A stretch of DNA of 8,454 nucleotides, from assembly GCA_965658355.1 (NCBI GenBank), contig CBFHRX010000048.1, forward strand, positions 1-8,454, in the 5' to 3' direction. Each line of letters begins with the position of its first letter. Positions within the stretch are counted from its first letter, which is position 1. The notes beneath the pieces were generated by a model, which was given only the letters and a program-made list of their open reading frames with translations, was not told where the DNA came from and did no database searches. Shown here piece by piece: positions 1 through 6,395 of the stretch. Origin of the DNA: UBA11891 sp965658355 (GTDB lineage: Bacteria > Bacteroidota > Bacteroidia > Flavobacteriales > Flavobacteriaceae). The position numbers and the translations under genes were made by a program.

Positions 1-1
1 T

Positions 2-388
2 AGAGATAGAAACAACCTTGCCGTTACAGCTAAAGACAGAGTACATGCCTATTTAGGCGGTGGAGCGGATCTGACTATAGGCGCTGACTGGGTACTAAAA
101 CCATCCTTCCTTCTTAGAAAAGTGAAAGGACTCCCCGTAACAGCCGATTTTAGCGGAATGCTCAGTTGGCAAAAGCAATTCGACATCGGGGCCTCCTATC
201 GAACAAGTGGTTCTTTTGCTCTTCTTACTGTCGTTACTCTTAAGGGGGTTGAAATAGGGTATGCCTACGAGACTCCTACTGTTGGAGAACTCTCTCAATT
301 GAATCTTAAAACCAATGAAATCATACTGCGAATAAATCTTGGAGAGGCCAAAGTGAAGGAGCCAATAGAAACTGAAATGCAAGAGTAG
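2..388 (+). CDS. PorP/SprF family type IX secretion-associated membrane protein, C-terminal part (5' end outside window)
   Basis: The frame is open from the left edge to a TAG stop, giving the last 128 residues. The pattern fits the C-terminal half of PorP/SprF outer-membrane proteins: a 'LKPSFLLRKVKGLPVTADF' strand pair, then a short strand ending in 'LGASYRTSG'-like text (here FDIGASYRTSG), then 'IGYAYETP' and a terminal 'EIILRINLG' strand, all alternating in the manner of a beta barrel. Family knowledge: PorP/SprF proteins are outer-membrane barrels of the type IX secretion system. SprF-type members are often encoded next to the large adhesin whose export they support, so the gene to the left would be worth seeing. 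The first possible in-frame start inside the window (GTG at 122) falls in the middle of conserved strands and is not the real start. The tail after the last strand is polar and rich in Lys/Glu. The family call is fairly secure; the partner substrate is unknown. Confidence 0.8.
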   Translation, partial: RDRNNLAVTAKDRVHAYLGGGADLTIGADWVLKPSFLLRKVKGLPVTADFSGMLSWQKQFDIGASYRTSGSFALLTVVTLKGVEIGYAYETPTVGELSQLNLKTNEIILRINLGEAKVKEPIETEMQE

Positions 389-412
389 CGCTCTCCACAG
401 ATTTTTTGTTCC

Positions 413-441
413 GGAAGAGGTTCCCCCTCTCGTTGAACGAG
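413..441. repeat. Cluster of overlapping short inverted repeats between the PorP-like gene and the small membrane protein gene
   Basis: Three short palindromic arrangements overlap. GGAA-gagg-TTCC lies at 413-424, AGAGG-ttccc-CCTCT at 416-430, and CTCGTT-g-AACGAG at 429-441. Because they share bases they could form only as alternative stems. No T-run follows, so this is not a standard intrinsic terminator; a T6 run sits upstream at about 402-407. It may be an attenuator-like or RNA-processing structure at the end of the PorP-like transcript, or simply chance. Stems are only 4-6 bp, so confidence is low. Confidence 0.25.
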
Positions 442-498
442 CCCAAACAACGGTAGTGCCACTCTGGGTATCTTTTGTAATTTTAACAAACTATTTTT

Positions 499-732
499 AT
501 GAAAACTGTACTTATTGTCCTGATCGTCTTAACAGTCCTTGTTTTGTTTCTCTATTGGTATGCGGGCTATTCTTCACGTTCTGGATTCGCCGTAGATGAA
601 AATAAGAATAATGTTCCAGATGCATGGGAAAACAAACTAGGGTGGTTTTTTAAAGCGCGAAACTTTATCATCCTGCTGCTGGGCATACTCATTGGATATA
701 CCCTGGCTTTAGTGCTGCCTTCTTGGTGGTAA
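499..732 (+). CDS. Small two-helix membrane protein with an EF-hand-like acidic loop (hypothetical)
   Basis: This 77-residue protein starts with a very hydrophobic helix (about residues 4-21, MKTVLIVLIVL onward). A polar loop follows, then a second helix at about 55-73 ending in LPSWW. The loop holds D33-E-N35-K-N37-N38-V-P-D41-A-W-E44. The acidic and amide residues fall at positions 1, 3, 5, 9 and 12 of a 12-residue calcium-binding EF-hand or thrombospondin-type-3-like loop, with Asn at position 6 where Gly is usual. Both helices in so small a protein suggest an inner-membrane hairpin; the loop side cannot be fixed from sequence. The ATG is preceded by an A/T-rich leader typical of Bacteroidota translation starts. 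No enzyme motif is visible and I do not recognise the family. Calcium binding is an inference from spacing alone; a structural DxNxxN turn without metal is also possible. Coding status is supported by the coherent hydrophobic-polar-hydrophobic pattern. Confidence 0.72.
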   Translation: MKTVLIVLIVLTVLVLFLYWYAGYSSRSGFAVDENKNNVPDAWENKLGWFFKARNFIILLLGILIGYTLALVLPSWW

Positions 733-874
733 AATATAGGAATGCCAGTAGCCTGTTAGTAGAGCTGTATTATAAGATGAATGGTGCATCAGCATACTAA
801 AACTCAAATATTTGCGTTTTTATATATCGAAAGGCCTTGAGAGTACTCACAGTCTTCCTTAAAACCCACTAAGC

Positions 875-1642
875 GTGACTAAAAGATATCTACTATCTGT
901 ATTAAACTACCGCATTCTTATCATCATGATAGAGACCGTACTTGTGTATTTCTTGTACTACCACTATGCCTTTAAACTGAGTATTGACTTTACTATTTTA
1001 AGCATTGCCATTGTATTCCCGATTGTTTTTTCAATCACCAGTGCTTACCAAAAAAGACAAGATGCTTTGTTCACCTTTAATGTTTTTAGAAATAAAATTA
1101 TTGAACTGAGCAATATTTATTATTCTGTAGATAAAATCAATAAAAAAGACTACAACACTCTCTTTAGAACCTTACTTAAGATTCAAAGCTTGGTAATACA
1201 ACATTTGATTCAAGATTCGCGAGAGTCGATTAAAGAAATTCGAGAAAGTCGTAAGGCCATCTTTTTTAGCATCGACGCCCATAAAAACTACTACAATGAA
1301 AGGGAAAAAGACAGTTTGATTCGAGTCAAAAATGAACTTTTTCAAGAAGTAGAAAAGTTGTTTACCATCAAAAAGCACCCCACTCCAAAATCCCTGCGGA
1401 AATATTGCTTGATCTTTATCTATCTATCCCCTTTTATATACAACGGTCAGATTCTATTTATGAATAGTATCGATAGTGATTTAAAAAACCTTGTTTCCGT
1501 CATTATTTCGTCTTTGATAGGCTTTATCTTAATGGCTTTATACAACGTACAAGAACACATCGAAAATCCTTTTGATCAAAAAGGGATCGATGATTTGGAT
1601 TTTGAAGCCATTCAAATTCATGAATACGAGCAATTAGACTAG
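875..1642 (+). CDS. Uncharacterised four-helix membrane protein with long central cytoplasmic-type domain (bestrophin-like topology)
   Basis: This 255-residue protein has predicted membrane segments at about residues 13-31, 38-58, 178-197 and 206-225. Between the second and third lies a charged, Lys/Glu-rich helical region of about 115 residues ('KKDYNTLFRTLLKIQ', 'SRESIKEIRESRKAIF'). The C-terminal tail is acidic. The two-helix / long soluble / two-helix plan, and the stretch FPIVFSITSAYQKRQDAL after the second helix, recall bestrophin-type or DUF4239-type channel proteins, but I see no diagnostic motif and do not assign a family. The start is taken as GTG because an in-frame TAA lies at 860-862 and no ATG occurs between; the ATG at 926 would cut into the first helix. 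The gene has its own 142-base upstream gap and probably its own promoter, though no perfect TAnnTTTG box is seen there. Base composition is more AT-rich than in the enzymes to the right. Confidence 0.75.
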   Translation: MTKRYLLSVLNYRILIIMIETVLVYFLYYHYAFKLSIDFTILSIAIVFPIVFSITSAYQKRQDALFTFNVFRNKIIELSNIYYSVDKINKKDYNTLFRTLLKIQSLVIQHLIQDSRESIKEIRESRKAIFFSIDAHKNYYNEREKDSLIRVKNELFQEVEKLFTIKKHPTPKSLRKYCLIFIYLSPFIYNGQILFMNSIDSDLKNLVSVIISSLIGFILMALYNVQEHIENPFDQKGIDDLDFEAIQIHEYEQLD

Positions 1643-1827
1643 GTTTTTTGAAACTGTTTCGTGTTTTGAAGCCCCCTTTTCGATCCAAACAGACTCGCAT
1701 TCCACTGCGTCATATCTTCTAGTACAGCCTTTGCTATTGCACTTTTGAAAGTGAAGGTGCTGTTAGAATCAAGTTGGTCGTCTCTAAATTTCCTATTTCG
1801 CAATTACTTCCTCTCTCAAATAAATGA

Positions 1828-1835
1828 TACATTTG
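1828..1835 (+). promoter_or_regulatory. Bacteroidota -7 promoter box upstream of the DUF2147 gene
   Basis: TACATTTG matches the Bacteroidota -7 consensus TAnnTTTG perfectly. A TTA at 1804-1806 lies 21 bases upstream, a one-base mismatch to the -33 TTG element at an allowed spacing. Transcription would begin around 1841-1844, leaving a short A/T-rich leader before the ATG at 1859. The box lies inside the longer open frame that begins at the GTG at 1745, which argues that the true coding start is 1859. It would drive the whole forward cluster to 5756. Confidence 0.5.
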
Positions 1836-1858
1836 AAAGAACAAATAATACTTTTTTT

Positions 1859-2275
1859 ATGGTCACCAGCATTATTATAAGCATTGCCTTTTTAATGGTT
1901 CAGACGGACCCTGTAGTAGGAAGTTGGATTTCTGTAGATGACGCTACTGGCACAGAAAAATCAGAAATCAATCTGTATCTCGAAAACGGTAAATTATTCG
2001 GTAAGATTGAAAAACTGTTACTCCCAGAAGACCAGGGTAAAATCTGTGTGGAATGCAACGGAAGTGAAAAGAATAAACCTATAGAAGGATTGGTCATTGT
2101 TCAAGGCTTGGAAAAAGACGGAGATAGTTGGACGGATGGAACTATCTTAGACCCTGCAAACGGCAAACGCTATAGCTGCACCATTAGCCTTAATGCTGAT
2201 GGAACTCTGAATGTAAGAGGCTATTTAGGGATTTCTATTTTGGGCAGAACACAAGTATGGAAACCCCAAAAATAA
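1859..2275 (+). CDS. DUF2147 family exported protein
   Basis: From the ATG at 1859 the product has 138 residues, the usual size for DUF2147. An N-terminal hydrophobic stretch (residues 3-15, with no basic residue before it) probably acts as a signal peptide. The mature part follows the family pattern in order: VGSWISVDDATG (20-31), the GKLFGKIEKL strand pair, a CxxC at C63/C66, KPIEGLVIVQGL, TILDPANGKRY, and the C-terminal VRGYLGISILGRTQVW. Family knowledge: DUF2147 proteins are small exported lipocalin-like beta proteins of unknown function. The frame extends upstream to a GTG at 1745, but those 38 extra residues carry no family similarity and contain the likely promoter, so I reject that start. 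The last 19 bases overlap the start of the Kazal lipoprotein gene, suggesting translational coupling. Family call strong; function unknown. Confidence 0.88.
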   Translation: MVTSIIISIAFLMVQTDPVVGSWISVDDATGTEKSEINLYLENGKLFGKIEKLLLPEDQGKICVECNGSEKNKPIEGLVIVQGLEKDGDSWTDGTILDPANGKRYSCTISLNADGTLNVRGYLGISILGRTQVWKPQK

Positions 2276-2514
2276 CGAATTTGAAGCATCTATTTTTTTA
2301 TTTAACGTTTTCTATTGTATTGTTTTCTAGTTTATTAGGATGTAAAGATGATGTAAGTGACACTGAAGAGCCTTGTTTGGGTGAAAAAAACATCTTGATC
2401 TCCTGTATCCTAGTTTACGAGCCTGTTTGCGGTTGTGATGGGAATACCTATTCAAATTCTTGCATTGCAGAAGCAGAAGGAGTTCTTCGATTTAGCAGTG
2501 GTGAATGCAACTAA
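2257..2514 (+). CDS. Kazal-type serine protease inhibitor domain lipoprotein
   Basis: This 85-residue protein has a hydrophobic signal (11-28) ending in a lipobox, SSLLG followed by C29, then a short Asp/Glu-rich linker and a single Kazal domain (40-84). Cysteines sit at C40, C50, C58, C60, C69 and C84. C50-x7-C58 and C58-x10-C69 reproduce Kazal spacing, and CGCDGNTYSNSC is the core motif. As in other bacterial Kazal-like domains, the cysteine normally found in the helix is absent (Ala73) and an extra one (C60) forms a CGC pair. Aligned on ovomucoid third domains, the P1 reactive residue would be L52, which predicts inhibition of chymotrypsin-, elastase- or subtilisin-like proteases; this is inference. 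The ATG lies within the end of the DUF2147 gene. A TTG at 2281 is an alternative start that gives a tidier signal peptide (LKHLFFYL). The 3' end overlaps the DUF5916 gene by 10 bases. Site of action: outer membrane or periplasm. Confidence 0.88.
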   Translation: METPKITNLKHLFFYLTFSIVLFSSLLGCKDDVSDTEEPCLGEKNILISCILVYEPVCGCDGNTYSNSCIAEAEGVLRFSSGECN

Positions 2515-4757
2515 GAAGCGGCCTGTTGAATTTCCTTTCCCTTTCCAAAAAGGCTCTCCTTATTTGTTCTCTATTTATAGGCCAACAGTCGTTATGGGGA
2601 CAAGATACTTTTAACTTAACCAAAAGTCAGGGCATCCAAATAGACGGGATCCTCAGTCCAAATGAGTGGAACCAAGCGGTTGCCGTCCCTTTTTTATACG
2701 AAGTTATTCCCAATAACAACACCCCTGCAAAAAAAGAAACGATCGCGTATATCACCTATGATAATCTTCATTTATACGTTGGGGTAAAAGCGATGGACAG
2801 CCCTGAAAATATTCGTGCCTCAATCCGTCCAAGAGACGATATTAAAATGTTGGGCGATGACACTATTATTATTTCTCTAGATCCCTTTACCGACGGAAGA
2901 AACAACCTCCTCTTAGGCGTTAATCCTGTTGGGAGTCAATTGGATGCAAGAGCCGTAAATGCCACCAATGACAATGATAGATACGACACTAGTTTTAATG
3001 TCAATTTTGAATCGGCAGGACAACTCAATGATGAGGGCTATGTAGTGGAATACAAAATCCCTTTTTCCGAAATCCCATTTCCGGGGGGGCGTAATCAAAA
3101 ATGGCATTTCCGAATTGCAAGGCGTTATTTTGAAAATGGAAATGAGGTTGAAACGCGAACGCAAACCTTTGACAGAGACAATCCTTGTCTCGTCTGCCAG
3201 ACTACCCAGGTGCTTTTATTGAACGACATCACCATTGCAAAAAGAGTAGAATTCCTTCCGTTTATCGCAAGTGCAGTAGTAGGCAATAGGGACGGAAACC
3301 AAATTGCCTATAATCCCATCCAAATGGATGCTGGTTTGGGTGTCAATCTAGACCTCACCAAAAATACAGCCTTGGAACTCAGCCTGAATCCTGATTTTTC
3401 CCAAGTAGAAGCCGATGTGACGCAAGTAGATGTCAATTCCTCCTTTGCTTTGGAATATCCTGAGCGCAGACCTTTTTTTAGTCGCGGTACTGGAATCGTC
3501 AATTTTGAAAGTGACTTGTTCTATACCCGTGCCATAAACGATCCATTATTTAGTGGAAAACTTCTCAATCAAGGCAGAAAAGGACGCTGGTATGCCTTGA
3601 CGGCTGTAGATGAGAACTCACCCTATCGCATCGCGGGTGAAGACAGATCGTATTTGGGCAATGCAGGAAGAAGTTTTGTCAATGTGATCCGGTACCAGCA
3701 CCTGATCAATAACAAAAGTAGAGTTGGGGCTTTTAACTTAAGTCGTTTTTATCAAGACAACAGTCAGGGAATACTTTCCGGGATCGACGGTCTTTTTTTA
3801 ATCGGCACCAATTGGCGGCTTGTTTTTGAAGCCTCAATCAGTCAAACGCAAGAGGGCACTCAGGACTGGATCGATAGCGAAGATCGCTTTGGAGATTATA
3901 CCGTCGCTTTAGATGGTGACTCTTTTAATGGTCATAGCGTTTATTTTCAGGCCTATCGCAATACGGAGCATTGGAAAAGCTATATCAGGATTCAAGACAT
4001 CAGCCCCAATTTCAGAACGGATGTGGGCTTTGCCGTCAAGAACAACAGACGCTGGGCAACCGTTTACCATCTCTATCAAAATATTAGCGATCGAAAAGGC
4101 TTGCAATCTTATGGCTTTGGAACCAAGGCAGACGTCAATTATACCTTTCAGGGATATCTTAAAAATGTAAGTCTCGATGGTATCTTCCAAATCAAAACCT
4201 TTGGTAATACGGATATGAACTTTACCTATGACTGGGATATCTTTAAGAATTTTCTAGGAGTCGATTACAAATTTCTAGGGGCTTTACAGTGGGATACTAC
4301 CAGCCGCCCAAGTGAAGCTTTGGTGATCAACACCAATATTCTTTGGGGGCGCGATTTGGCCTATAATGAAACAGTACCCGATAAAGGAAAAGCGTTTAAT
4401 GCTTTTGCATCTCTTACGTTTCAGTTAAACGATCAATTCTCGGTAAACCCTTCTGTTCGCTACGGCCAGTTGCAACGACTGGATTCTGATGCCTTTTATT
4501 TTAAAGGGGCCATCAGCAGGCTGACCCTTAATTACCAAAAAAATAATTTTCTGCGGTTTCGATTGGTTGGCGAATACAACCAGTTTGCGGATCGCTTTTT
4601 TATTCAACCTTTAATACAATGGAACCCCAATCCGGCGACAATTTTTTATATTGGAGGGAACCAAAATACGTATTGGGAAAACGAAGAGGAATTCAATCCT
4701 TTTCAGTTTACTGAATCCCAATTCTATTTAAAATTTCAATACCTCATCGGTTTATAG
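2505..4757 (+). CDS. DUF5916 outer-membrane protein with N-terminal CBM9-like domain
   Basis: This 750-residue protein has a signal peptide (basic residues K16-K17, hydrophobic to about 27, cleavage near LWGQ). A family 9 carbohydrate-binding-like module spans about 43-210: IDGILSPNEW, then AYITYDNLHLYVGVKA, DDTIIISLDPF, EYKIPFSEIPFP and WHFRIARR. The DUF5916 region follows, with its hallmark NPDFSQVEADVTQVDVN (295-311), YPERRPFF (318-325) and FYTRAI. The remainder is a run of alternating amphipathic strands ending in YLKFQYLIGL, typical of an outer-membrane barrel. Family knowledge: such proteins are common in Bacteroidota; the function is unproven, and carbohydrate binding by the CBM9-like part is often assumed. 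A C228-x2-C231 pair after the CBM9-like module may form a disulfide. A G7 run at about 3083-3089 keeps frame (PGGR is conserved context), so there is no frameshift. It overlaps the Kazal gene and is followed after 3 bases by an oxidoreductase gene. Confidence 0.87.
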   Translation: MQLRSGLLNFLSLSKKALLICSLFIGQQSLWGQDTFNLTKSQGIQIDGILSPNEWNQAVAVPFLYEVIPNNNTPAKKETIAYITYDNLHLYVGVKAMDSPENIRASIRPRDDIKMLGDDTIIISLDPFTDGRNNLLLGVNPVGSQLDARAVNATNDNDRYDTSFNVNFESAGQLNDEGYVVEYKIPFSEIPFPGGRNQKWHFRIARRYFENGNEVETRTQTFDRDNPCLVCQTTQVLLLNDITIAKRVEFLPFIASAVVGNRDGNQIAYNPIQMDAGLGVNLDLTKNTALELSLNPDFSQVEADVTQVDVNSSFALEYPERRPFFSRGTGIVNFESDLFYTRAINDPLFSGKLLNQGRKGRWYALTAVDENSPYRIAGEDRSYLGNAGRSFVNVIRYQHLINNKSRVGAFNLSRFYQDNSQGILSGIDGLFLIGTNWRLVFEASISQTQEGTQDWIDSEDRFGDYTVALDGDSFNGHSVYFQAYRNTEHWKSYIRIQDISPNFRTDVGFAVKNNRRWATVYHLYQNISDRKGLQSYGFGTKADVNYTFQGYLKNVSLDGIFQIKTFGNTDMNFTYDWDIFKNFLGVDYKFLGALQWDTTSRPSEALVINTNILWGRDLAYNETVPDKGKAFNAFASLTFQLNDQFSVNPSVRYGQLQRLDSDAFYFKGAISRLTLNYQKNNFLRFRLVGEYNQFADRFFIQPLIQWNPNPATIFYIGGNQNTYWENEEEFNPFQFTESQFYLKFQYLIGL

Positions 4758-4760
4758 GCT

Positions 4761-5756
4761 ATGCAAAACACCAAACAACTACTCGTAAAACGCCCTACTG
4801 GGCTCCCCACAGCAGACTGCTGGGAACTTAAGCAAGAAGCAATCCCTGCTCTGGAAGAAGGACATATGCTTATAGCGCAACAGTATATTTCATTGGATCC
4901 AGCCATGAGGGGTTGGATGAATGATGCCCGCTCTTACATTCCGCCTGTTGCTTTAGGTGATGTGATGCGAGCCGGGAGCGTCGGTCAGGTAATCGATGCA
5001 AAAGGGACGACTCCTTTTAAAGTCGGTGACTATGTCACCGGTTGGGGAGGCGTTCAAACCCATTGTGTTTCCAATGGGGAAGGCTTTTACCCTATTAACC
5101 CTAAATGGGCAGATTTACCCCACTTTATTGGCAGCCTAGGAATGCCTGGTATGACCGCTTATTTTGGGATCCTACAAGTAGGCGAAATCAAAGAAGGAGA
5201 CACCGTTCTTGTATCGGGTGCCGCTGGAGCAGTGGGTAGTGTTGTGGGTCAAATTGCGAAAATCAAAGGCTGTCGGGTAATTGGTATTGCTGGAGGTGCG
5301 GCTAAATGTGAATATGTCGTAAACGAATTGGGATTTGATGGTGCTATCGACTACAAAAACGAAAACCTGAAAAGCAGCATCAAAAAACACTGCCCCAAAG
5401 GGATCGATGTGTATTTTGACAATGTCGGCGGCGAAACCCTCGATGCGGCTTTACTCTTTCTTCGCAAGCAAGCCCGAATCGTAATTTGCGGGGCGATCTC
5501 TCAATACAACGAACAAAACTACCAAGGCCCCAAAAACTATCTCTCTTTATTGGTGAACAGAGCGAGTATGAAAGGAATGGTTGTGCTCGATTACGCCTCT
5601 CAGTACAGTCATGCAATGCAAGAAATAGCCCAGTGGATGGCGGAAGGTACCCTTAAGAGTAAAGTCGATATTCACGAAGGTATTGATCAATTTTACCCCA
5701 CTTTCCTCAGGCTCTTTAGCGGTGAAAAACTCGGGAAATTGATCCTAAAACTATAA
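4761..5756 (+). CDS. NADPH-dependent medium-chain oxidoreductase, CurA/PTGR (leukotriene B4 12-hydroxydehydrogenase) type
   Basis: This 331-residue cytoplasmic enzyme belongs to the zinc-independent medium-chain dehydrogenase/reductase group. Hallmarks: YISLDPAMRGWM near residues 43-54, the substrate-domain GDYVTGWGG, the nucleotide-binding SGAAGAVGS (152-160) opening the Rossmann fold, IGIAGGAAKCEY for the NADPH 2'-phosphate side, VYFDNVGGETLD, and ICGAISQYN. No structural-zinc cysteine cluster is present. Family members (E. coli CurA/YncB, mammalian PTGR1) reduce the C=C bond of alpha,beta-unsaturated carbonyl compounds with NADPH; the substrate here is unknown. The ATG is 3 bases after the DUF5916 stop, so it is probably the last gene of that operon. 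It is the only clearly cytosolic member, suggesting a housekeeping detoxification gene carried by read-through rather than a functional partner. Its 3' end overlaps the convergent TrhA gene by 6 bases. Confidence 0.9.
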   Translation: MQNTKQLLVKRPTGLPTADCWELKQEAIPALEEGHMLIAQQYISLDPAMRGWMNDARSYIPPVALGDVMRAGSVGQVIDAKGTTPFKVGDYVTGWGGVQTHCVSNGEGFYPINPKWADLPHFIGSLGMPGMTAYFGILQVGEIKEGDTVLVSGAAGAVGSVVGQIAKIKGCRVIGIAGGAAKCEYVVNELGFDGAIDYKNENLKSSIKKHCPKGIDVYFDNVGGETLDAALLFLRKQARIVICGAISQYNEQNYQGPKNYLSLLVNRASMKGMVVLDYASQYSHAMQEIAQWMAEGTLKSKVDIHEGIDQFYPTFLRLFSGEKLGKLILKL

Positions 5757-6395
5757 GTAGTCCATTTGTTGAAAGAGCGCAACTACCATGAGGTAGTGAA
5801 AAAAAGCACCTCCTAAAACAAACACATGCCATACAACGTGGTGCCACTTCCAACTGTACCAGCGGTAAAATACAACCCCAATAGTATAGGAAAAGCCGCC
5901 TAGTAAAAGGTAGCTTAGGGCAGTAGAAGAAAAGGTCAAGCGGACACTTTCAAATTCCAAAACGACCAACCAACCCATAGCGAGATACAAGACCAGAGAG
6001 AGCCAATTCCATCGCTCGAAAAAAAATAATTTATACACCAATCCAAAGGCAGCCAATCCCCAAACGGCAGCTATTAGAACGGGACCACTGCTGTCAAACA
6101 ATACCGTGAGACCCACTGGAGTGTAGGAGCCTGCAATCAAAAAGTAAATAGCAATATGATCTACCCGCTGCCAAACAGAGCGGTATTCTTTTGCTGCGGC
6201 ATGATAAATAGTTGAGGCCGAAAATAAGACCAGCAATGAACTTAGGTAGAGAATCGCTCCAAACAGTACCCGAGGGTTCTCAGTATTCAAACGAATAAGC
6301 AGCCAATAGCCACCAAAAATACTTGCCAATACGCCTAGAAAATGGGTGTATACATTTCCCTTTTCTTCCGCTGGCAAGTGTGCTAATAAACTCAT
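5751..6395 (-). CDS. trhA: PAQR/hemolysin III family membrane homeostasis protein TrhA
   Basis: This 214-residue protein has seven predicted membrane helices, the size and layout of bacterial hemolysin III/TrhA (progestin-AdipoQ receptor superfamily). Visible motifs: EEKGNVYTHFLG at the N-terminus, S61-x2-Y64-H65 at the end of helix 2, RVDHIAIYFLIAGSYTP (D79, H80), and H186-x3-H190 near the last helix. H65, H186 and H190 match the three zinc-binding histidines of AdipoR-type structures. Family knowledge: bacterial TrhA-type proteins have been linked to membrane energetics and lipid fluidity; the name hemolysin is historical. Hydrolase activity on lipids is possible but unproven. The ATG overlaps the TGA of the upstream M81 gene (ATGA), so it is likely translationally coupled. 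Its stop lies inside the 3' end of the convergent oxidoreductase gene. Confidence 0.9.
   Translation of the reverse strand: MSLLAHLPAEEKGNVYTHFLGVLASIFGGYWLLIRLNTENPRVLFGAILYLSSLLVLFSASTIYHAAAKEYRSVWQRVDHIAIYFLIAGSYTPVGLTVLFDSSGPVLIAAVWGLAAFGLVYKLFFFERWNWLSLVLYLAMGWLVVLEFESVRLTFSSTALSYLLLGGFSYTIGVVFYRWYSWKWHHVVWHVFVLGGAFFHYLMVVALFQQMDYL

Noticed and set aside
382..407. Possible terminator AGAG-tagcg-CTCT then T6 after the PorP-like gene
   Set aside because: Only a 4-bp stem and a 7-base spacer before the T-run; too weak.
469..476. TATCTTTT as a promoter for the 77-residue protein gene
   Set aside because: One mismatch to TAnnTTTG and no TTG at the right distance upstream (nearest is 33 bases away).
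805..814. Perfect 10-base palindrome CAAATATTTG upstream of the 255-residue membrane protein gene
   Set aside because: Single short AT-rich palindrome with no second copy; readily expected by chance.
1644..1720. GAAACTGTTTC and a CTGTTT / AAACAG pair after the 255-residue protein gene
   Set aside because: Stems are 5-6 bp, the second with a loop of nearly 30 bases, and no T-run follows; not convincing as a terminator.
3083..3089. G7 homopolymer in the DUF5916 gene as a possible frameshift
   Set aside because: Reading continues in frame with conserved family text on both sides, so the gene is intact.
3909..4190. Open frames of 85-93 codons on both strands inside the DUF5916 gene
   Set aside because: They lie wholly inside a convincing gene in other frames and show no domain, signal peptide or coherent composition.
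5782..5805. ACTACC-atga-GGTAGT inverted repeat followed by seven A's, near the convergent gene ends
   Set aside because: It lies inside the trhA coding region. On the forward strand the run is A, not T, and for the minus-strand transcript the T-run precedes the hairpin, so it is not a standard terminator for either gene.
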